Shown: positions 11,443-22,490 of the stretch, in pieces
Layout of the letters: each line of letters begins with the position of its first letter
Position numbering within the stretch: the first letter of the stretch is position 1
Source of the DNA: Solanum dulcamara
Lineage: Eukaryota; Streptophyta; Magnoliopsida; Solanales; Solanaceae
Assembly: GCF_947179165.1 (NCBI RefSeq)
Contig: NC_077242.1
Location: forward strand, 42,959,097-43,023,096
Length of the DNA: 64,000 nucleotides
Direction: 5' to 3'
Made by a program: the position numbers and the translations under genes
Notes under the pieces: generated by a model
The model's input: the letters and a program-made list of their open reading frames with translations, nothing else
Database searches by the model: none
What the model was told of the DNA's origin: nothing

Positions 11443-11454
11443 GCTCTGATACCA
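11443..11454 (-). other. Primer-binding site, initiator-Met tRNA type
   Basis: The minus strand reads TGGTATCAGAGC, a perfect 12-base match to the usual plant initiator-Met PBS, 4 bases after the 5' LTR end (11459). Confidence 0.9.
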
Positions 11455-11458
11455 CTTC

Positions 11459-14400
11459 TGTCACGACCCAACCCTGTAGGCCGCAACTGGGGTCCGACCT
11501 GGACCCTCTTATGCGTATTTATCAACTACACTTAAGTTGAACCGTGTGTGATGTGATACTATATACAAAAACCCCCAATAGTTTAAAACTTAAAACCTTT
11601 TTCATGTACATGTAGCCTCTTTCATTTGTATCATATCATGAAAGGGCATGCGAGCCGACAAGGCTGCTATAACAAAATCATTCACAACATATCGAATAGG
11701 CAACATCGAAACTAACTCACAAACAACCCACATATATATATGTCTACAAACCTCTAAGAATAGTAACAACAACATATGGCGGGACAAGACCCCCGCCGTA
11801 CCCCTGAATGTACAAATATATACATTAAGTGACCAGCATCAAAATTTAGGCTCCAGAACAGTGAAGCACTTCCGACATAGCTGAGAGGAACTCCTATGCT
11901 GATGGATCTCCAGAATAAACATCTGTACCTGCGGGCATGAAACGCAGCCCCCCGAAGAAAGGGGGTCAGTACGATATATGTACTGAGTATGTAAAGCATA
12001 ACACATCGTAACTGAGATCATAACTGAAATAGGGATGCAGGGGACAAGTATAATAACTAAATGAATTACTGTACCTGCACCTTAGGACACGTAAATCATA
12101 CACATCATCATATGCTGTGTCCGGCCCTCTAGTGAACTCGGTGTTATAATCACTTCTTCATAATCACATATCATCGTATCATAATACATTTCATTTTATC
12201 ATATCATCGTATACGGTATCACACCATCGTATATGGTATTATTTTATCATGTATATCATCGTATTATACCCGGTTTACTATGGGGCTCAGGGTCACAATG
12301 TATTGCTTTAATCTCATATGCATGCCTACATAAAGTATCCGGCCCTTTAGTGAGGGACTCGGTGAATGGAGTGGTGTACGTCTATAGCGTACCATCATAA
12401 TATACATATGTACCCGGCCCTCTAAGGAGGGACTCAGTGTTCCTTCCTTATTTCACCACATATACTCTCATATTACTGCCGGCCCGGGACTCGGTGAATA
12501 ATCGTATCGTCATAACATATAACATATATCACACCTCACGTACGGCATCGTCTCCTCGTGCGTGGAACTATACACATCCGGCCCGGGACGCGGTGAAAGA
12601 AGTAGTAACACTGTGCACGATAACATATCCCGGCCCATCGTGGGACTCGAGGAAGGATGGGTTACAGTATGTACGAGTAGAGTAGTGAGAAACCATATGC
12701 AACTAAGTCATTATCTAAGACTCGATGAAACAGTCAAGTGAACCGTCACCTGAAGACTGGGGGAGAAATTATCCGAGGTATCCCTTTAGATGTCATTAGG
12801 GCTTACATCAGTTGGGGCCTCAACAATCACAGACATGCATCCAGACAATGCCATATAGCTTATGCAATCAGAAACATGGTTTATGCAATCAAAGACACAG
12901 TTATGCAATCAGAGACAGTTATGTAATCAGTGACATTGATCATTCCAGAGATTTCAAGGAAAGGAGCTTGTATCTCCACTTACTATTCACTGTATAGCAG
13001 TCTTGAGAATAATTGTTTGACTACTTTCAGACTCTTAATATTCAGGAGTAACTACAAGTCACGAGTTACAATCAGAGCTCATAAATGGAATTACCTCTAA
13101 ACCTATATCATATACTATTTAACTTAAAATTAAGCCATTCCAAAGGAAAGGAGAAATGGGCTTTACATGTACTAGTTTTCATCACATAAAAGACTTAAGG
13201 GCAACAACTCAGCTATTGTAGGAGTTCTAACATCAAGAAGTAAATAAGAGTTTCGACTTATATCCAGAGCTTTATGAATGGATTGAATCCCACATATCAT
13301 ATACATATCATTTATAACTTACATCTAAGACATGCCAAAAGAAAAGAAAGATAGTTCTACATACTAATTCCAAAAACATGCCAAAAGAAAGCTTCACATA
13401 CCTTGTATGGACTTCTCTTAATCACGTCCACATCGTTGTCCTTGAAACCTATTTAACATGGAAGTAATGTAAGTATTAACAACCTTGGACTTTTCAGCAA
13501 CTTAGACTACCCACGAGTATTCATAACATTCATCCCTTCGCTCGCCTTCTCGACTAGTTCCTTAACTAGTTAGGATGTTAACGAAAATTGGGCAGCACCT
13601 CCCCTATAATGTGCCCTATCCGAATTCCCAACCATGTCCTTAGAACCTGCAGCCAACCAACAATGCAACCAGCAGACCATATATATACATATTACGACCA
13701 AAATCATACAATATAAACCCCCAACAATTCACTCGAAACTAAGATACCAAAACTAGAGTTTTTAATCTTTCTTTCGCGAATTCTTTAATTGCAAAGCCTG
13801 TGGCTGCAACCAGCAGCTCCCACACCTCATTTAGATAACTTTTAGACCCTGCAACACGCCACAACACAACCAGCAGCAGCCCCTACACGTACAACACTTT
13901 ATTTCGACAACAACTTAACTATAGCGATTCTAAATTCGTTAATTTCGAACGCTGAACTTTTCAAACGTTTTCCCCAACTTCCAGCAGCTCCTAAGGTGTG
14001 TAATACACCATAATTTAACATCATAAACTTCAAATTAGAGGGTAAGAACTTACCTTTCCCGAAATTGGCTAGAACTCGCCAAAATCGCGCCTCGGAAATA
14101 TTTTCAGCATGCTGTAACATCGTGGCAGCTTGCTGTCCGTTTTTTTGCTGCATCAAATCCTAATTTTGTACTACTAATACTTCCATATCATCGTAGTATA
14201 CGCTAATTAATTAATTTACCGAAGAAAGTTGAGAAACTCACCTTTAATCTTCAAGAACCAAAGCTGCCTCTCTTTTCTCTCTTCTCACGTTTGTTTTCTG
14301 TTTGTTTTGCTGCAGTTTGAAGATCAAAACTGAAGTATATCCCTAATATACATACATATATGTGGTCCCAAGGGGTGACACGTGTCAGCCCCTAAGGATG

Positions 14401-14908
14401 ACACGTGTCAAGCCATGATTGGCCACCGTGTCATGCTGCCAATTAGGGGCTGCCACATGGCAGCGGGGTCCACCTCCCCCAAGCAGCTGCATCACCTACT
14501 TGAACCTAAGTAGGTGCATCACCTGCTTGCTTGAGGTGCTGCCACGTGTCGCTCCTCCATTGGCTGCCACGCGTCGTCTTTTTCCCTTCCTCGCGGGTTC
14601 GTAATTTCGTCTCACTTTAAGAGCCTATGTAATCCGTACTACGTAAGCTTGATATATGCTTAAGAAACTTAAGTGTATAAGACTCTTAACTTCGTGTCTT
14701 ACGTAGGCAAATAGAGTCCTACGACTCATTTCTTAGCCTCCAACTCTTTCCGGATTTTTATGACTCTATCTCCAACCTCCCTTCTCGCGAGGTATCACAA
14801 TCTTCTTTCCTTAGAGTTGTTTGATAGTGTCGTAGCTTATCCGGCTCACATGATAGTGTCTAAGGAACTTATGAAGACGTTCCGAGCTTAAGAGTGCGGG
14901 GTGTAACA
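11459..14908 (-). mobile_element. 5' LTR of the young element
   Basis: It is the pair of 4349-7798 with the same length and gap-free alignment at +7,110. Differences seen by eye lie near 11649, 12206, 12427, 12478, 12484, 12509, 14087 and 14228, and all are transitions. The promoter motifs are repeated here: CACGTG at 14379-14384, 14402-14407 and 14543-14548, with a TATA-like run near 14347-14362. Confidence 0.92.
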
Positions 14909-14913
14909 TATAT

Positions 14914-17602
14914 GCTGGAGTATATCTTATTTTTAGCATCTTAGGCTTAAGAAATTGAGAGAAAACGTGAGCGAAAAAGAAAGGCAGCCATGGCTTGGCC
15001 AAATTTAAGGTAAGCCCTTGAATGTTTTCTCTGTGAATTAATTATCTAAGGTATTCCTCGGTTAAAAATGGTATTTAACAACGTAGATGAATAGTTGGGG
15101 TAGCGAGGAGGTTCGACGTAAACCTACACCTTTCGGCAAGTTTCGGAAGCTAGTTTGTTAAGGTATGGCTCGATTCTCTTCTCCCACGTTTTGTTAAGGG
15201 CTTAAGAATGTTGTGTATGTATAAATATGGATTGTAAACGTGAAAATATGCACGTTACGGCTGAAGGATGTTGCAGGCCGTGTAGACTTCGAAGCTATTC
15301 TAGCGGGTTAAAGTTTGGCTAGTGTTGTCGTTAGTGTGGTGTCGTGTTTGGAGGTGATTTATCTATGTTGCAGGGATGGAACGTGGCAAAAAATGGCTAT
15401 ATATTCTTTTGGTTGCATCCATATAATACTCTTTTTTTGTGTGGATAAGATTTTATGAAATAAAGATTGAAAACTATATTTTGGAGTCGTATTTTTGAGC
15501 GGGCTGTTTGGGACTTGTTTTGTGTAATGTTGAAGGGGTATAATTGTGTATTGGCTGATTATTTTTGTGGTTGGTTGGCTTTAATAATTGAAGACGTAAT
15601 TGGAAGTTTAGATAGGGCGAGTTATAGGGGAGATGCTGCCCGAATTTTGTTAACTTCTTAATTAACTAATAGACTAGTCGAGACTAGTCGAGAAAGGCAA
15701 ATAAGGAATTGATTCCTATGGGTGATTGGTTGAGGATTTAGAAGCTAGAAAGTCAAAGGTTATTAATATTAGTATTACCTTCATGTTAAATAGGTTCGGA
15801 GGACAATGAGACAAGCTGGGTTAAAAGCAATCGATAAGAGGTATGTGAAGCTACCCTTTCTTCTCTTTTGGCATGGCTTAGATGTAAGTATTATGTATGT
15901 GAAATATGGAGTTATTCCATTCTTAAAGATATGAGTATGAGTTAAGACTCTTGTTCACTTTCTACTGATTAGAACTCCTGCAATAGTTGATTTATCGCCG
16001 TGCAAGTCTTCTATGTGAGGAAAAGTAGTATACGTAGAGCCTATTTCTTCTTCTTGTTGGAATGTCTTTAGTATAAGTAGAATGACATATGACATGAATT
16101 TGGAGGTAATTCCCTTCATAATATCTGAGTATAACTCGTGACTCTTACTCATTTTTGAATACTAAGGGTCTTAAAGTAGTTAAACTACTACTCTCGAGTC
16201 TCCTATACATTGACTAGTAGGTGGAGATATAAGCTCCTCTTCCTAAAGGCTCTACAAGGGCAAAAGTCTCTGATTGCATAAACTATATAGTATCACCTTG
16301 ATACATGCCTCTGATGCCTAAGACTTCACTTGATATGATTCCTAGTGACCGTTAGAGCGTACTTAAGACGATTACTACCCTGATCTTCAAGTGATGGTTC
16401 GCTTGATTAGTCTGTTGAGCCTCGGATGATAATTTAGTTGCATATAGTTATGCGCCACTTTGCTCACGCATACTATAATACATATTTTACCGAGTCCCGG
16501 GCCGGCTATAATATATGTATATAATATACGGATTGGGCCGTCATTCCTCGGCCTTAGTATATGAGATATATGGATCGGGCTATCATTTCTCGGCATTGTT
16601 ATGTAATATGTGGATCAGGCCATCATTCCTTGGCATTTTTATATGATATGTATGTATACGGATTAGGCCATTGTACCTTGACATTATTATATGATATACA
16701 GATTGGGTCATCGTACCTCGGCATTATTATATGAGATATGGATCGGGCTATCATTCTTCAGCATTATTATATGATATGTGGATTGGGCCATCATTCCTCG
16801 GCGTGTACTTTCTATATACATGAGTTGGGATATATGTTCCATAACTCTAATGGTACATATGTGCTTATGATGACAGACTGATGTAGTTGTTATACCGAGT
16901 CCCCAAACGGGCTGGTTACAGTATGTGATGATAGTATGTATGACTTTATGTTATAAGATGTAGGTACGGTAGATGGCTAAATGCTATACTTTCCCCCTGC
17001 ATCCCTATTTCAACTGTAATTTCTTTATAATGTTTTATGCTTACATACTCAGTACATTTAATACTGACCCCCTCCTTTTGAGGGGGGGGGGCTGCAGTTT
17101 ATGCCCGCAGGTACAGACATAAGTTTTGGGAGTCTGCCAGCTTAGGATTTGTCTCAGCCAATTTGGAAGAAGCTCTATTGTATCAGAGCCTAGTTTTTGG
17201 TACTGATCCTTGGTGTATATATTTTCTTTCATTTATTCAAAGGTACGATGAGGTCCATGTCCCACCATATGATATCGTCACTACTCTTAGAGGTCTGTAG
17301 ACATGGGAGTGGGTTATGTATATATATGTGCTCAATCGTGTCTGTATGATTTATGTTTAGGATGTTCCCTTTGTCATGGCAGGCTTGTCGACTCGCATGT
17401 ATGTACATAATGGGACGACCCCACATGCTATATAGTCTCATCGGCTTAGGTGTTATGCCACCTAAATGATTAAGTTGTGGCCTCTCAGGAGTCAGGTTGG
17501 GCCAATATGCGATCATGTGATAGATTTACTTACAGTTAACTGGGGTATACGCGAGTGTCAATATTAGACACCCATCACAGCCTACGGGGTGGGGTCGTGA
17601 CA
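14914..17602 (+). mobile_element. LTR (solo, nested), second part
   Basis: It continues the LTR interrupted at 4348, starting in the transcribed leader right after the second tatat copy. It contains a splice-donor-like AGGTAAG (about 15009-15015), the 7-copy minisatellite 16529-16803 and the polymorphic downstream region with CATGCCCGCAGGTACAGA (about 17100). It ends GGTGGGGTCGTGACA at 17602. No coding sequence was recognised. Confidence 0.75.
16529..16803 (+). repeat. Seven-copy ~40-50-bp minisatellite in LTR
   Basis: Seven imperfect units start near 16530, 16572, 16612, 16660, 16700, 16740 and 16780. Each is built as GGATyGGGCcaTCATTCCTC, then ggcattattatatgatatat. Sister LTRs carry two (2424-2505) or about three (20145-20262, inverted) units. 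Confidence 0.75.
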
Positions 17603-17646
17603 CCACATCGAACCCTAGCCATGGCCTATGGAGATTGGTCATGATA
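17603..17646 (+). mobile_element. Tail of the LTR that began at 687
   Basis: The terminal motif of a plus LTR (TCGAACCCTAGCC ... GGTCATGATA) stands alone here, matching the piece missing after 3817. Its end is one base off the usual TGACA. Confidence 0.65.
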
Positions 17647-17740
17647 GGGAATACTTAGTCGGCTCCAATACATGATTCAAGTATGGTAAATCCGGTCACC
17701 AAGCTAGAGATTATAGAAGTGGTGAAGGTAACCCTCAATT
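17647..17740 (+). pseudogene. gag: Gag zinc-knuckle remnant
   Basis: In the frame that continues from 533-686, a second Cys-x2-Cys-x4-His-x4-Cys knuckle is recognisable by spacing (FKYGKSGHQARDY), but its cysteines are replaced by a stop and two tyrosines. It therefore could not bind zinc. It links the gag fragment left of the insertion stack to the protease that follows. Confidence 0.55.
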
Positions 17741-18251
17741 CCAAATTTCTCATGGTGTACAAGCTTAAGGGAGTTTCCAACGTACCAACCAATTTTATGC
17801 TTTGGATGGGAAACAAGAAGTTAAGAAAGCACCTGATGTCATCACGTATGTTAAAGGTTTTTTATTTTAATGTGTATGCATTGTTAGATCCGGGTGCCAA
17901 TTTGTCGTTTATTACTTCATTTCTTGCTAATAGGTTTGATGTGTTATCCGAAATATTATTGAAACCTTATTTGGTGTCTACCCCATTGGTGAGTCAGTTA
18001 TTAATAGAAAAATCTATAAGGGTTATCCCATATTTATCTTGCACAGAGTTGTTTCTTGCGATCTCATTGAACTTGACATGGTAGATTTTGATGTTATTCT
18101 TGGGATGGATTTTTTGCATGCATCATATGCTTTTATAGATTGTAGAACTCGTAGAGTCAACTTTCAATTCCCAAGTGAGCCTATTCTTGAATGGAAGGGT
18201 CATGATTAGGTAGTAAAGGGTAGGTTAATTTCTTTTCTAAAGGCCCGAAAA
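17740..18251 (+). pseudogene. pol: Retroviral-type aspartic protease remnant
   Basis: The 17683-18084 frame contains YALLDPGANLSFITSFLA, the active-site strand of plant gypsy protease in its usual Asp-Pro-Gly form. A frameshift near 18080 leads into VDFDVILGMDFL and IDCRTRRVNFQFP, the conserved region that follows. An in-frame stop lies near 18208. Protease would cut the Gag-Pol polyprotein; this copy is dead. Confidence 0.75.
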
Positions 18252-18741
18252 TTGATTTTTAAGGGTTGCATTTATCATATTGTGTGGGTTAAAGATGTCA
18301 AATCCAAAAGTCCTTCTCTTGAGTCAGTCCCCATGGTTAAGGAGTTCTCTGATATCTTTCCCGATGACCTCCCTAGTGTCCCCCCCGAAAGGGAAATTGA
18401 TTTTGATATTAATCTCCTCCCCGATATCGAACCTATCTCTGTTCCTCCTTACCAAAAGGCCTTGGTGGAATTAAAAGAATTAAAGAAACAATTAAAGGAC
18501 TTATTGGAAAAAGGATTCATAAGGCCAAGTATTTCATCATGTGGTGCTCCTATGTTGTTTGTGAGAAATAAGGATGGGTCGCTTCGAATGTGCATAGACT
18601 ACTGTCAATTAAACAAGGTGACCATTAAGAACAAGTATCCAATTCCTAGGATTGCTGATTTATTTGACCAATTTTAAGGTGCAAGTCATTTCTCAAAGAT
18701 TGATCTCATGTTTGGCTATCATCAATTAAGAGTAAGGGAGT
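18252..18741 (+). pseudogene. pol: Reverse transcriptase, N-terminal part
   Basis: The frame from 18252 has the RT linker ([18 protein letters not shown]), then [37 protein letters not shown] and KNKYPIPRI, all diagnostic of Ty3/gypsy RT fingers and palm. An in-frame TAA at 18675-18677 interrupts it after FDQF; the same frame continues with [16 protein letters not shown], which includes the first palm Asp. A frameshift occurs near 18750. Confidence 0.9.
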
Positions 18742-19152
18742 GTGACATTCCCAATACGCCAAATGAGGTATGGTCACTTTGAGTTTGTGGTAATGTCATT
18801 TGGGTTGATGAATGCACCAACAGTGTTTATAGACCTAATTAATAGGGTGTTAAAACCCTACCTTGATACTTTTGTAGTGGTTTTCATTGACTATATCTTG
18901 ATTTACTCTCGGAGTGAGGAAGAACATAAGGGTCATTTGAGAATTATGCTTCAAACTCCAAGGGATAAGAAATTGTTTTCCAAGTTTAGTAACTGCAAAT
19001 ATTGGTTGAAAGAAGTGGATTTTCTTGGTCACATAGTGTCCGAAGAGGGAATCAAGGTTGATCCTAAGAAGACGGAGGCAGTACGGAATTTTCCTAGACC
19101 ATTGTCTCTTTTGGACATTTGGAGATTTTTGGGTCTTGCCGGATATTATAGA
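18742..19152 (+). pseudogene. pol: Reverse transcriptase, C-terminal part, with altered active site
   Basis: The frame contains [18 protein letters not shown], then the catalytic box as FIDYILIYS. The second of the two Asp residues expected there is Tyr (codon 18892-18894), which abolishes polymerase chemistry as far as the family is known. [16 protein letters not shown] and [12 protein letters not shown] follow. The frame then shifts near 19155. Confidence 0.9.
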
Positions 19153-19391
19153 AGGTTTAGTCGAAGGGTTCTCTTCCATTTCATCTCCTTTGGCGAGAGT
19201 AACCCAAAAGAAGGCAAAGTTCCTATGGACGGATGAATGTGAGAGGAGTTTCCAAATTTTGAAAGAATGACTTACCTCTGCTCCTTTTTTTACTCTACCG
19301 GAAGGATTAGAAGGTTTTATGGTGTATTGTGATGCTTTAAAGATTGGTTTGGGTTGTGTATTGATGCAAAATGGTAAAGTCATAGCCTAAG
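19153..19391 (+). pseudogene. pol: RT connection and start of RNase H, cut by an LTR
   Basis: In the third frame [19 protein letters not shown] and [14 protein letters not shown] lead to a stop (19268-19270), then LTSAPFFTLPEG and MVYCDALKIGLGCVLMQ, the start of RNase H with its first Asp. Another stop precedes 19391, where a minus-oriented LTR begins. The rest of RNase H, integrase and the 3' LTR of this element are not visible in the window. Confidence 0.85.
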
Positions 19392-22092
19392 TATCACGAT
19401 CAACCCCGTAGGCCGTGACTTGGTGCCGACCTGGACCCCCGTATACATATCTATCAACTCTAGTTAAGCTGACTATGCACCATGTGATACTACACACAAA
19501 AATCCCAATTGGGTCAAAACCTTTTTAAGTACATGTAGCCTCTTTCATTTGTATCCTATCATGAAAGGGCATGCAAGCCGACAAGGCTGCCATACAAACA
19601 AATATTTACAACGCACCGTATAGGCATAACTGAAACGACTTATAAACAACCCATATACGCATATCTACAGACCTCTAAGAATAGTAACGTTAACATATGT
19701 TGGGACAGGCCCCCCGTTGTACCCATGAATAAACAAACATATGCATCAAGGGTCAGTACCTAAATCTGGGCTCCGGCACAACGAAGCACTTCTAAATTGC
19801 TAAGTGGAAACCCTAAGCTGGAAAGTCTCCAAAGTAAGTACCTATACCTGCAGGCATGAGATGCATCCCTTCGGAGAACGGAGAGTTAGTACGATATATG
19901 TACTGAGTATGTAAGCATAAAACATTATAAAGAAATTATACTTGAATTAGGGATGCAGGGGAAAAGTATACCTTTTAGCCATCTACCGTACCTGCATCTT
20001 ATAAAATAAAGGCATACATACTATTATCCCGTACTGTATCCGGCCCATTCGGGGACTTGGTGTAACAACTACATCATAAGCACATATGTACCATTAGCGC
20101 TATGGAACGTACAGCCTGATCCATGTATATAGCAAGTACACATCGAGGAACGACGACCCAATCCACATATTGTATAATAATGCCGAGGAATGATGACCTG
20201 ATCTATATCTTAAATAATAATGTTGAGGTATGATGGCCCGATCCATATATACCATAATGCATATACGTGCACGTAAAACTCTGTAAGATATCAAATATCC
20301 CTCAGATATCACCATAAAATATGTTCAAGAGCTCCTAGGTATAGGAGCTTACACATCCCATCACTATTCAGCCTATAGAAGGCTCAAGGGTCGTAGTTTA
20401 ACTACTTCAAGGCCCTTATCATTCAAAAGTGAGTACAAGTCATGAGTTACATCTAGAATCTACAAATGAAACTATCGCTAACTCATATCACATATCGTTT
20501 TACTTATATTAAGCCATTTCAAGAGAAGGGAGAGATAGGCTTCACGTATAAAACTACTCATCACGTAAGAGGCTTACAAGACAATAACTCAACTATCATA
20601 AGATTTCTAACATCAAGAAGTGAATAAGATGTACGAATCATGCTCAGGGTTCTAAGAATGGAATTGTCCCCACATTTCATACACCAACCACTTATAGCTA
20701 AGATATGCCAAGAGAGAAGAAGAGTTAAGCTTTACATACCCACTGCTTTTCATCTTCTAGGAGACAGTGAGAGATACTAACTCAATTAGCATGGGAGCTC
20801 TCACTTCAAGAAGTAGGTAGGAGTTGTGAATCATATTCGGAGCTTCATGAGTATATTTTTCCCCACATTTCATATGCACATCATACTTAAGACTAAGACA
20901 CACCAAGAGAAAGGAAGGATAGCTTTACATACTTATCACTTCCTAACGTATGGAAGGCTTGAGAAGCCCTAATTTAATTCCTGTAAGAGTGCTTTCATTA
21001 AGAAGTAAATGAGGATCATAAGTTACACTTGGCATTCATGAGTAGATTTACCCTCAAGCTCATATCATTCATTACTTAATGTGAAGACATGTCAATAGAA
21101 AGGAGAGATAGACTTTACATACCTCTTATCGATTGCTTTTAACCTGGCTTGTATCGTCATCCTCTGGACCTATTTAACACGAAGGTAATACCAATATTAA
21201 TAACCTTTAACTTTCCAGCTTCTAAATCCACAACCAAGCACCCATAGGAATCAATTCCTTATTCGCTTTTCTTGACTAGTCTATAAGTTAGTTAAGAAGT
21301 TAATGGAAATCGGGCAGCACTTCCCCCATAACTTTTCCTATCCGAACTTTCAATTACATCCTCAATTACTCCAGACAACCAAAAACAACAACCAGCAGCT
21401 TATATACAAGTGAACCACTTCAGCATTACACAACACAAACTCCAAACAACTCGCTTAAAATTATGACACCAAAATAGGGTTTTTAATCTCTATTTCATAA
21501 AACCTTTAACCACATGAAACAGGGTGTCATGTGGCTTAACCCAGAAGCATATAAAGTCATTTTTAGTCTTGTTCCATCCCTGCAACATAGATAAATTGCC
21601 TCCAAACACAACACCATGCTAACGATAACACTAGTTAAACTTTAAGCCGAATAGAATACACCAAAACAGTCCCTACATGACTTGCAGCCTCCTTTAATGG
21701 AGACGTACATATTTTCATGCCTCAAAGTCATATTTACACATCCATAACATTCCTAAAAACTTACCCAAACATGGGACAAGAGAATCAAACCTTACCTTGC
21801 TGAAAATTGACTACGGAAGCTCCTTAACGTGCTGAAAATTGGTGGGCCTGCTCGCTGCACTTCTTGCTGCCCCAAATAGTGATTTTATGCTATTAAACAC
21901 CATCATTTAACCGTAGGATACCTTAAATAATTAATTCACGGAGACAAATTTGAGGGCGCACCTTGTTCTAACCAAACCGTAGCTCTCTTTCTTCTCCCTC
22001 TTAATTTTTCTCTAAAATTCTAAGTTAAGAATGCTGAAAATGAAGGTTTATTCATAACTTAGAGGGTGAAACATGGCAGCCCCTAGGGGTTA
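19392..22092 (-). mobile_element. LTR, minus orientation, first part (interrupted)
   Basis: It begins TATCACGATCAACCCCG, the reversed LTR end with TG mutated to TA, directly inside RNase H. It runs through the full downstream and leader parts to the U3 and is broken at 22093 by a solo LTR. Its remainder is 25007-25284. It lacks the last ~200 bp, so no TSD can be read (left flank ctaag, 19387-19391). About three inverted minisatellite units lie at 20145-20262. Confidence 0.75.
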
Positions 22093-22352
22093 TATCACGA
22101 CCCAACCCCGTAGTCCATGATGGGTGCCAAAACTGGACACTCACATGCACACCTGCCACTCGTAAGTAATTTTGTCTCCTTCTTGAATCATAATGTAACA
22201 ATAGGTAAGAAAACACATAAGCCGATGAGGCTATCAGAATATATGGGGTCATCCTGTACCAAGTATACCTGTGAGCCTACAAGGCTGTCATGACAAGGGA
22301 AGGCTGCAAAACACAGTTTATGTAAACACAGTTGTACATTTACATATACACA

Positions 22353-22490
22353 ACCCATACACGACTCATATGCAACCCATATACGTCTCATATATAGTGC
22401 ATACACATCTCATATACAGCCCATATACGTCTCATATACAGTCCATACACGTCTCATACAAAGCCCATATACACCCCACATACATATCCA
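22353..22490 (-). repeat. ~22-bp tandem array in the solo LTR
   Basis: About six units resemble CCCATATACGTCTCATATAC (plus-strand view), with small changes in each. The reading frame over them is merely a translated repeat, not a gene. Confidence 0.7.

Larger units (their letters stand above)
4349..14908 (-). mobile_element. Complete young non-autonomous gypsy element (10.56 kb)
   Basis: This is a full element on the minus strand: 5' LTR 11459-14908, primer-binding site 11443-11454, internal region 7799-11458 (3,660 bp), polypurine tract 7799-7812 and 3' LTR 4349-7798. Both LTRs are 3,450 bp with no indels, and I count about eight substitutions between them, all transitions. An exact 5-bp duplication tatat (4344-4348 and 14909-14913) flanks it. 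The internal region has only degenerate integrase and chromodomain sequence near the 3' LTR, with no gag or RT that I can recognise. It must have moved with enzymes supplied in trans. It is the most recent visible insertion of the left stack. Confidence 0.92.

Noticed and set aside
16529..16803. Regularly spaced repeats resembling a CRISPR array
   Set aside because: Units are degenerate, the 'spacers' are part of the repeat, the repeats lie within a plant LTR and no cas gene is present. It is a minisatellite.
18850..19383. A 177-codon open frame on the minus strand, among the longest in the window
   Set aside because: It lies exactly antisense to the RT and RNase H coding sequence, which has clear conserved motifs on the plus strand. 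The open frame is a by-product of that codon pattern.
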